Assembly: GCA_003519545.1 (NCBI GenBank)
Contig: DOWN01000254.1
Location: forward strand, 15,741-22,494
Direction of reading: 5' to 3'
Source: Bacteroidota bacterium
Lineage (GTDB): Bacteria > Bacteroidota > Ignavibacteria > Tepidaquicellales > Tepidaquicellaceae
DNA: 6,754 nucleotides
Numbering within the stretch: position 1 is the stretch's first letter; each line of letters starts with the position of its first letter. Positions 1 through 5,375 of the stretch are shown in pieces. Position numbers and translations under genes: made by a program. Under the pieces are notes generated by a model. It saw nothing but the letters and a program-made list of their open reading frames with translations, did not search any database and was not told the origin of the DNA.

Positions 1-82
1 TTCACCACGAATCCCGCCAAGTCGGGACAGGTTAACACGAATTATACGAATTGCACGAATGGAAATCAAAGGAATGTTTAAA
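1..82 (+). repeat. ACGAATT-type repeat unit, copy A (interrupted)
   Basis: The copy starts with TTCACCACGAAT (1-12), is interrupted by 20 nt (13-32), and resumes with TAACACGAATT at 33, followed by ACGAATT at 46 and ACGAAT at 55. Beyond the words it continues with AAATCAAAGGAATGTTTAAA (63-82), which matches 272-291 of copy C at 18 of 20 positions. The shared tail shows that the repeating unit is longer than the ACGAATT cluster alone. The left end of the copy may lie outside the window. Confidence 0.8.
12..34 (+). repeat. Palindromic insert inside repeat copy A
   Basis: The element reads TCCCG, a 6-nt centre, CGGGA, then CAGGTTA. It sits exactly where copies B and C run uninterrupted from CACGAAT into T(A/G)ACACGAATT; taking out 20 nt (13-32) restores the uninterrupted form. 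A second copy at 377-399 matches at 20 of 23 positions. The most economical reading is insertion of a small palindromic element into an older repeat. The mechanism is unknown. Confidence 0.7.
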
Positions 83-87
83 AGTCA

Positions 88-144
88 GCAATGACAAAGT
101 AAGTTTCACCACGAATTGACACGAATTAGACGAATTGCACGAAT
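88..144 (+). repeat. ACGAATT-type repeat unit, copy B
   Basis: This copy begins GCAATGACAAAG and runs through TTTCACCACGAATT, then three more ACGAAT(T) words. It aligns without gaps to 214-270, 126 nt further on, at 53 of 57 positions. The ACGAAT words begin at 111, 121, 130 and 139, so their spacing is 10, 9 and 9 nt. A weaker similarity to the tail of the other copies (GGAATGATTT, 151-160) follows. No coding potential is assigned. Confidence 0.85.
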
Positions 145-163
145 AGGTGTGGAATGATTTGAG

Positions 164-184
164 ATTGCGGGGCAAGCCCGCAAT
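164..184. repeat. 8-bp perfect hairpin, GCAATGACA family
   Basis: ATTGCGGG (164-171) pairs perfectly with CCCGCAAT (177-184) around a GCAAG loop. The flanks are GAG on the left and GACA on the right. The ends GAGATTGC and GCAATGAC resemble a type of short inverted repeat frequently seen between genes in many bacterial genomes; this is recollection, not a search result. Half-elements ending in GCAATGACA lie at 88-96 and 214-222, each directly before an ACGAATT cluster. ATGACAGAA is also repeated directly at 183-191 and 202-210. There is no T-run next to it, so it does not look like a standard terminator. Confidence 0.7.
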
Positions 185-213
185 GACAGAAGCGTTATAG
201 GATGACAGAACCC

Positions 214-291
214 GCAATGACAAAGGTAGTTTCACCACGAATTAACACGAATTAGACGAATTGCACCAATTAAATCAAAGGTATGATTAAA
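214..291 (+). repeat. ACGAATT-type repeat unit, copy C
   Basis: The copy matches 88-144 over its first 57 nt (53 identities) and copy A over its last 20 nt (272-291 against 63-82). The ACGAATT words start at 237, 247 and 256, and the fourth has decayed to ACCAAT at 265. The spacing of 10, 9 and 9 nt is the same as in copy B. Substitutions are scattered, so the copies are not very recent duplicates. Confidence 0.85.
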
Positions 292-321
292 CGCTGGAGT
301 CCCTTTCAGGAGACTCCAGCG
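292..321. repeat. 10-bp perfect hairpin
   Basis: CGCTGGAGTC (292-301) pairs with GACTCCAGCG (312-321) around a 10-nt loop that can add two more G-C pairs with an A bulge. The stem is GC-rich and stands out from the AT-rich surroundings. It follows the tail of repeat copy C directly. No U-run follows on either strand, so a role as an intrinsic terminator is not supported; it is more likely another short mobile-type repeat. Confidence 0.65.
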
Positions 322-334
322 GGAGATGATAAAT

Positions 335-361
335 CCTCCCCCCAACCCCCTCCAAAGGGGG
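335..361. repeat. C-rich block with 6-bp hairpin; G-rich on minus strand
   Basis: Two C-runs of six (338-343) and five (346-350) are followed by a hairpin CCCCCT (346-351) with AGGGGG (356-361) around CCAA. On the minus strand, positions 353-335 read as G-runs of 2, 5, 6 and 2 separated by A, TT and A, which could form a G-quadruplex with at least two layers. The minus strand is the mRNA-like strand of the upstream M12B gene, so if transcription reads through, this block would lie in its 3' untranslated RNA. Function is inferred only. Confidence 0.55.
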
Positions 362-376
362 CATTTATGAATAAAT

Positions 377-399
377 TCCCGATAAATCGGGACAGGTTA
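377..399 (+). repeat. Second copy of the TCCCG/CGGGA palindromic element
   Basis: TCCCGAT (377-383) pairs with ATCGGGA (386-392) across AA, followed by CAGGTTA (393-399). It matches 12-34 at 20 of 23 positions. This copy has the better-preserved 7-bp stem, while the other keeps 5 bp. Conservation of the CAGGTTA flank in both shows that the unit extends past the palindrome on one side. Confidence 0.7.
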
Positions 400-457
400 G
401 TCGCAATCTCTCCGCAGAGCGGGATTTCGCTTTGCTCAACCTCCGAAGGGATTATAG

Positions 458-479
458 TAAAATAAAAAAAATTATTTTA
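458..479 (-). terminator. AT-only hairpin over the M12B stop codon (weak terminator candidate)
   Basis: TAAAATAA (458-465) and TTATTTTA (472-479) form an 8-bp stem of A-T pairs around six bases. On the minus strand the gene's TAA stop lies in the first arm and the loop is all T. A stem without G-C pairs is a poor intrinsic terminator, so this may simply reflect AT-rich sequence. No better terminator is visible before the repeat block. Confidence 0.2.
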
Positions 480-2697
480 TGAGGATCATTCGTTTTGTAT
501 CGGTGAAAAATTCATTTTCCAATCGGTAAAAATATATTCCGGAAGAAAGATTTGTTGCGTTGAAATCATATTTATAAACTCCGGGTGAAAGAACTTGATT
601 TACTAATGTTGAAACAAGTTTTCCGCTTACATCATAAACCGATAAATTTGTATTTGAAGTTTTCTGAATAGAAAATTCAATATTTGTAACAGGATTGAAT
701 GGGTTTGGATAATTATTCCCGAGTTCAAATTTTTCAGGAACAACTGAAGATATTGAACTGATACCAACTCCATCACGTTTCAGCACGACTATAAAAGAAT
801 TTGAAGTAATTGAATCAATTCCGTTATATGCTGTTGCAGACCAAATACATAAAACAGAATCGTTCACAGTTCCGAGACTTGCAGCAAGTGAATCAAGAAA
901 ACTTTTTCTTAAACTTATTGCTGTATCGCTTCCTGAGTTATCTGATGTAATTTTTCTGTCTGTATTTTGTGAAGTGCCACCTTTTCTGATTTTAAAAGCA
1001 TAAGTTATAGTCGGATGATTTCCCGCAGAAGTCCAGACAAATTTTTGGATTTCAGGATTATTACTTGCCGTAATAACTTTAGTGAAAGTCGGTGGAGAAA
1101 CAGTAGAAATGGAATTCAAGTTTAGAATAATTCTGAAAGTACCAAATGAAGTATCTCCAACTGACGGATTTGATGAATCATAAATTCTTACTTTAGCATT
1201 TTGAGTTGATGACATTACAGGAATTACCCAATTAAAATTTCTTGAATTTGCAGGATGATTATTTTGAATCGTTGACCAAGACGTTCCGTTATTCGTTGAG
1301 TATTCAAGATTTACATTCCCTGTGAGAGAAGTGCCCCACCAGATAGCAAGTGTTTGACCTGTTCTGTAAGTTTCACCTCCGTCAGGATATGCAATTTCCA
1401 ATGCTGAAGGTGATAGTGGAGTGATACAACCTACAGACTCTGCACGAATTCTAATAAGTTCACCGGGTTGATCTCCGAAATCAAGAACTACAGAACCACC
1501 GGAAACGAGATCGCAATAACTCATAATGGTACCGACAGTAGGTCTTATCGGTCCGTTATAACAACCACCTTCAACCTGTTCGCAAGTATCAATTGGTCCA
1601 CCAACCCAAGAACAGTTATGAGTATGAGGTGATCCGAAATTATGACCCATTTCATGAGCAACAACAACTACATCATAAGAATAATTTGGAATATTATTTA
1701 TTACCCCTGTTAAAGTTCCGCTTAAACCGTAACCGAGATTATTATTACAAAGCACACCGAGATATGCGATACCTGCAACGTCGAGATTATTTCTTCTTGT
1801 GAGTAAGTGAGCGATTACCCGGTTAACACTTCCCTGTGTTGAAATCCATTCATTAGCAAATTGATTTAACATCACGGGACCTGAAGTTGAAGTGTAAGGG
1901 TCAGGTGTTGTCCATGAACGTATATAACCTATAGAAAGTTTTATATTTTCTTCTTTCATATAGATAGCGGAAGTTGCAGCAATAAGTGCTGTACCCCAGT
2001 TAATAGCATTAGTAGCACCGCCATAAACATTATTTGTGAAGTGGTCAATATCAATTGCAACAACAGCATTCAACATTGTTTCAAAACCATTATCTCTGTT
2101 TGATTTAAGAGACTGTATGGTATTTTTTATTTCTTGCGGAACTCCAAAAATTTCAGAACCGCATAACAATGCATTTGTCATTTTTCTGTTTGATTCACTA
2201 AACAATATATAATCATTTGTTACATCCGTTTCTTTTCCAATCTTTCCTATAACATATATATCATTATCAGTTTTAACCAAACCGACAATTTCATTTTCAA
2301 AAAAATTTAATACAACGAGAGAATTTTTTATGTCAGGTAAAACACCTGTATAAGTTAATACAGGATTATTTATTTTCAACGGTTTATCACCTGCAATAGT
2401 TTTTTCAACCATTTTAACATCATCTGTGTAAACATTGAAGCGTTTTAAAATTACCGGAACAGATGTTCTTAAAGAATTTGAATTTCCTACCGGAATATTT
2501 AAAGTAAGTTCATGTGATTTTGAATTATATACAGATTCGAGTTCTGAGAAATTTAATTTCAAAAAAACAGGATTTGAGATTTGAGTTTTTATATCTGATT
2601 TAACTGCATCAGATGAATTATCAACATTGAACAAATCATTTGAAAAAGCAGAATTAAAAGAAACAAATAATAAAAACAGAGAAATAATTTTAATCAT
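472..2697 (-). CDS. Secreted M12B (reprolysin-like) zinc metalloprotease with T9SS sorting domain
   Basis: This 741-residue protein is predicted to be an extracellular zinc endopeptidase. Residues 1-19 form a Sec signal peptide and about 20-205 a pro-region. The catalytic domain spans about 207-425: the HExxHxxGxxH site gives zinc ligands H348, H352 and H358 with catalytic E349, and the Met-turn is IMSYC (391-395). Cysteines at 317, 362, 372, 379, 395 and 424 fit the disulfide-rich M12B fold. C179 in LLCGSE could act as a cysteine switch, which is tentative. Next come an Ig-like beta-sandwich (about 433-523, with PDGGETY and W-rich spacing) and a second, SusE-like beta domain (about 530-641). 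The T9SS type A domain covers about 655-741 (NNYPNPFNPVTNIEF; end MILIK), which predicts export through T9SS and removal of the tail. The ATG is chosen because the signal peptide follows at once; no Shine-Dalgarno sequence is seen. It lies 12 nt after the M14 gene, probably in one transcript. Specificity cannot be read from sequence. Confidence 0.93.
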   Translation of the reverse strand: MIKIISLFLLFVSFNSAFSNDLFNVDNSSDAVKSDIKTQISNPVFLKLNFSELESVYNSKSHELTLNIPVGNSNSLRTSVPVILKRFNVYTDDVKMVEKTIAGDKPLKINNPVLTYTGVLPDIKNSLVVLNFFENEIVGLVKTDNDIYVIGKIGKETDVTNDYILFSESNRKMTNALLCGSEIFGVPQEIKNTIQSLKSNRDNGFETMLNAVVAIDIDHFTNNVYGGATNAINWGTALIAATSAIYMKEENIKLSIGYIRSWTTPDPYTSTSGPVMLNQFANEWISTQGSVNRVIAHLLTRRNNLDVAGIAYLGVLCNNNLGYGLSGTLTGVINNIPNYSYDVVVVAHEMGHNFGSPHTHNCSWVGGPIDTCEQVEGGCYNGPIRPTVGTIMSYCDLVSGGSVVLDFGDQPGELIRIRAESVGCITPLSPSALEIAYPDGGETYRTGQTLAIWWGTSLTGNVNLEYSTNNGTSWSTIQNNHPANSRNFNWVIPVMSSTQNAKVRIYDSSNPSVGDTSFGTFRIILNLNSISTVSPPTFTKVITASNNPEIQKFVWTSAGNHPTITYAFKIRKGGTSQNTDRKITSDNSGSDTAISLRKSFLDSLAASLGTVNDSVLCIWSATAYNGIDSITSNSFIVVLKRDGVGISSISSVVPEKFELGNNYPNPFNPVTNIEFSIQKTSNTNLSVYDVSGKLVSTLVNQVLSPGVYKYDFNATNLSSGIYFYRLENEFFTDTKRMILIK

Positions 2698-2709
2698 TAG
2701 AATTTAAAC

Positions 2710-5085
2710 CTATTTAATTAACGTCATTTTTTTAGTTTGAGAAAAATTTCCGGATTTAATTGTGTAGTAATAAATCCCGCTGGAAAGTCCTGAAGCATAG
2801 AAATCATAATTATAATTACCTGCTGCTAACTCTTCATTAACGAGTGAAGCAATTTCTTTACCAAGCATATCATAAATTTTTAACGAAACAAAATTCTTTT
2901 CAGGAATAGCGAAAGAGATTTTTGTATTTGGGTTAAAAGGATTCGGATAATTTTGATTCAAAGAATATTGATTAGGAATTTCGTTTGAAGTAACTGTTAT
3001 ATTGGTAGGCACTGCATTATAATTTACAATCCGGATATTATCAATATAAATTCCGTCATTGACTACACTTCCGTTTGAAACGAGAGAAAATCTGATTTTC
3101 ATCTGAGATGAACCATTTGCAAGAGAAGTAATATCAATAATATCTTTAGTCCAGGTTGTGTTTGTTTTGTTATAAAAAACAGCCGAACTCCATGTGGTTC
3201 CGTTATCAGTCGAGACATCGAGATAAGCATTATCAATAGTATCAATAGCGTATCTTCTGAAGTAAGAAACTTTTGTAACCTTGCTCGCAGATACATTAAT
3301 AGCATTAGTTAAAGTCAGAGTTCTGTTTGTGCTGTTAGAATAGTTACCTGTCGGGCTATCGGTGTAAGAATTAACAGGAGAAACTGATTGAGTATTTGTA
3401 ATTCCCCATCCGCCTGAAGCAGTCCATCTTCCGGAGATACCATTTTCTGCACTGTCAGCAAATGAGACAACACCATTACCTACACAAACCCATATACTTT
3501 TTTGCATAACCATCTGATTATCTTGTCTGATATTTACATCAATTTCATAAGCAGTATTATTAACGGCATTTACAGGAACTGTGAAATTAATAGTAATACT
3601 ATCGTTTGTTGCCGTATTAAAATTAACAAAATTATGAGATGGGTTTGAGATTGATAAACCAGGAGAGTTAGATGAAACATTGACATTCGCCTGGCTTATA
3701 TTTCCGAGACCTTTATTTCTCAGAAGAATTTTAAGAGTTCCTGATTCACCGGGAGTATATGACTCTTTATTAAGAGTTAAATTTTCAGGAAAAATAAATC
3801 CGCCTGCAATCATAGAAAAATAAATATTTGACCAAACGCTCAGTCTTGCGAGCGGAAGAATTCTTGATTGAGCGGGCCAGAAACCATCTGTTCCCGTTCC
3901 AAGTTCAGGAGTCATTGCGAATATTTTAGAGTGACCTGAATCCTGATAATACCAGTCATCAGTAACACCTCTGACACCATAATTTACAGTTTGATTAGAT
4001 CTGCCTGAAGTGTGATGATTATGAAGAGACATTTGTTCAGACATTTCCTGGAAAATTTTTTCGTCAGGTGTCGGAACGTCTTGCCATCCCCAAGGTCTTA
4101 TATAATAATTTCCGTAAGTGTGATACGAAAGAATATTTTTAAAATTTCTTGAGTTAACGAAGTTCCTCATATTCTGAGTTTCAGGTTCTGAGAAAGGAGT
4201 GAGCCCTCTATAAGTATCAGAAGTCGGATCTGTTGATGAACCATTATTAGTTGAATTCCAAAATTGAAACGTACCGAAATTTCTATTTAAATCAACACCG
4301 AAAGAGCCGCTGTTATTTTTTCTGTTTTTACGCCACATACCACCACCGCTTGGATTTGTTGATCTGTTATATTCATATCCATCAGGATTGATAACGGGTG
4401 TAATATATAATTCTCTATTATTGAGAATATAAGTTGCAATCGGGTCAATGTTATAATTTTCAAGTAACCAATACATATAATACATAAGATTCATCATACT
4501 CAATGGCTCTCTTGCGTGGATTAAACCGTGAAGCCAAACCTCAGGTTTACCGGAGACGGAGTTTGGTGAGTTAGACAATTTAACAGTCCACATCGGTCTT
4601 CCTTCTACAGAATTTCCGAGAGAAAATTTTTGTGAAATCAGATTTGGATATTTGATTCTCATGGAATCAAGTTTGGTAATAACTTCAGCGAAAGTTAAAT
4701 ATCCGCCCATAGTTCCACTTATGGAATTATTAAAAATCGGATAGTTGTTTGTCTGAATATTATCTGTTACGAATTTTTCTTTAGAGAGACGATCAAGATA
4801 GAAAGCATCCCAATCAGGAATTTCGACATTATAATTCACACCTGATTTTTTAAGAAGTTCCATTTCTTTAGACGAGAGATAGACTTCAAGAGTATTTTCA
4901 TGAATGTGAACGTGGTCAAATTCGAGACCTGTCTGTTTTATTTTTTTTAAATCGTTATCAGAGTTTAGAATTATTTTAACGAAAGAGTATTTTTCCGTTT
5001 GGGATTGAGCGAGAGAAGAATTAACGGAAAAGCATGCTGAAATCAATAATGTGATGATTAGTGATTTAAAGAAAGTGGAGTGCAT
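2710..5085 (-). CDS. Secreted M14 zinc carboxypeptidase with T9SS sorting domain
   Basis: This 791-residue protein is predicted to remove C-terminal amino acids from peptides outside the cell. It has a signal peptide (residues 1-27), an N-terminal pro-type domain (about 31-105) and an M14 catalytic domain (about 128-428). Aligned to bovine carboxypeptidase A, zinc ligands are H190 and E193 (HAREP) and H322 (SYHTYG); R252, N267, R268, Y369 and catalytic E394 (TPELG) are also present, so it should be active. D376, in TDDW, falls at position 255, where carboxypeptidase B has Asp, suggesting preference for Lys/Arg ends. Two beta-sandwich modules follow (about 430-535 and 540-688, the second of jelly-roll type ending IYIDNIRI), then a T9SS type A domain (about 705-791, NYPNPFNPNT; end MTLIK). 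ISAC (15-18) also fits a lipobox, so lipidation at C18 is possible. It is the first gene of a likely two-gene operon with the M12B protease. The ATG has no Shine-Dalgarno sequence. Confidence 0.95.
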   Translation of the reverse strand: MHSTFFKSLIITLLISACFSVNSSLAQSQTEKYSFVKIILNSDNDLKKIKQTGLEFDHVHIHENTLEVYLSSKEMELLKKSGVNYNVEIPDWDAFYLDRLSKEKFVTDNIQTNNYPIFNNSISGTMGGYLTFAEVITKLDSMRIKYPNLISQKFSLGNSVEGRPMWTVKLSNSPNSVSGKPEVWLHGLIHAREPLSMMNLMYYMYWLLENYNIDPIATYILNNRELYITPVINPDGYEYNRSTNPSGGGMWRKNRKNNSGSFGVDLNRNFGTFQFWNSTNNGSSTDPTSDTYRGLTPFSEPETQNMRNFVNSRNFKNILSYHTYGNYYIRPWGWQDVPTPDEKIFQEMSEQMSLHNHHTSGRSNQTVNYGVRGVTDDWYYQDSGHSKIFAMTPELGTGTDGFWPAQSRILPLARLSVWSNIYFSMIAGGFIFPENLTLNKESYTPGESGTLKILLRNKGLGNISQANVNVSSNSPGLSISNPSHNFVNFNTATNDSITINFTVPVNAVNNTAYEIDVNIRQDNQMVMQKSIWVCVGNGVVSFADSAENGISGRWTASGGWGITNTQSVSPVNSYTDSPTGNYSNSTNRTLTLTNAINVSASKVTKVSYFRRYAIDTIDNAYLDVSTDNGTTWSSAVFYNKTNTTWTKDIIDITSLANGSSQMKIRFSLVSNGSVVNDGIYIDNIRIVNYNAVPTNITVTSNEIPNQYSLNQNYPNPFNPNTKISFAIPEKNFVSLKIYDMLGKEIASLVNEELAAGNYNYDFYASGLSSGIYYYTIKSGNFSQTKKMTLIK

Positions 5086-5375
5086 TTTTGGTTTGAGAAA
5101 TTTTTAAAAAACATATATTTAAGGATAAAAACTAAATAAATCGCCTATGATATTCAATACAGAATCTCAATCTGAGGAGGGTGAGGATTTTTTAAATAGT
5201 TTAGATGAGAATTATGAATGAAAAAGTGTAAAATTGCCTGAGCCCTTTGCAAAAAACTTTTATGTAGGGATATTACGAATTTCAGATTCACCCTTCAGAC
5301 GAGTCCGGACAAACTTCAACAAATGACTATTTAAATGTAATTGAGAAAATTAAGGTTTATTATTAAATTATTTTA
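5086..5375. other. Divergent intergenic region
   Basis: These 290 nt separate the minus-strand protease pair from the plus-strand propeller gene and must contain the promoters for both unless the plus gene is read from further away. Visible elements are the minus-strand promoter candidate at 5127-5157, a weak plus-strand pair TTGCAA (5247-5252) and TATTAC (5271-5276) with an 18-nt spacer, and a second weak pair TTGAGA (5341-5346) and TAAATT (5364-5369), which would put the transcript start at the start codon itself. There are two inverted-repeat pairs (5171-5184 with 5288-5299; 5191-5200 with 5326-5335) and the palindrome GTCCGGAC (5303-5310). Short peptide-like frames occur on the plus strand (5147-5221, acidic, 24 codons; 5268-5366, 32 codons without a start), but their lengths are within chance. 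No tRNA-like or riboswitch-like structure was recognised. Confidence 0.6.
5127..5157 (-). promoter_or_regulatory. Candidate Bacteroidota-type promoter for the protease pair
   Basis: On the minus strand, TTG (5157-5155) is followed after 20 nt by TAGTTTTT (5134-5127). This matches the Bacteroidota housekeeping pattern TTG, about 19 nt, TAnnTTTG except for the last base. It would start transcription about 35-40 nt before the M14 start codon. In DNA this AT-rich, matches of this quality also occur by chance. Confidence 0.25.

Larger units (their letters stand above)
1..450. repeat. Intergenic mosaic of short repeats and hairpins (no gene)
   Basis: This stretch contains no credible coding region. 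It holds at least five kinds of short repeat: three copies of a unit made of ACGAATT words (about 1-82, 88-160, 214-291), a 23-nt palindromic element present twice (12-34 and 377-399), an 8-bp hairpin with GCAATGACA flank (164-188) plus partial copies at 88-96 and 214-222, a 10-bp hairpin (292-321), and a C-rich block with a hairpin (335-361). From 401 to 450 there are further degenerate GC-richer pieces, including GCAATCTC at 403-410, the reverse complement of GAGATTGC at 161-168. It lies downstream of the M12B peptidase gene. The stretch is more GC-rich in patches than the genes beside it. Repeat-on-repeat structure of this kind is typical of intergenic sites that accumulate small non-autonomous elements; that interpretation is inference. 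Confidence 0.85.

Noticed and set aside
32..238. Open frame of 68 codons on the minus strand
   Set aside because: It is read through the ACGAATT repeats and the GCAATGACA hairpin; its product is a repetitive Ser/Asn/Cys pattern (SCNSxNSC) that mirrors the DNA repeats.
1..291. CRISPR array
   Set aside because: The copies are unequally spaced (104 and 126 nt), degenerate, and the sequence between them is itself repeated; there are no unique spacers and no cas genes.
283..465. Open frame of 60 codons on the plus strand
   Set aside because: It spans two hairpins, the C-rich block and the palindromic element; the product is a by-product of the repeats and has no domain or start signal.
1593..1802. 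Open frame on the plus strand inside the M12B gene
   Set aside because: It is antisense to the catalytic domain, including the zinc site, which is clearly the real coding frame.
3099..3305. Second minus-strand frame inside the M14 gene
   Set aside because: It is a shifted frame within the jelly-roll region of a well-supported gene; the product is low-complexity Leu-rich.
4941..4948. Run of eight A in the M14 coding strand as a slippage switch
   Set aside because: It lies in the pro-region with no domain boundary beside it, and such runs are common in Lys-rich, AT-rich genes; unlike the nine-A tract at 6305-6313, its position has no special meaning.
5218..5334. TGA readthrough or recoding (38-codon frame with one TGA at 5239-5241)
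   Set aside because: The frame is short, has no recognisable protein similarity or selenocysteine-type structure, and the long genes use no in-frame TGA.
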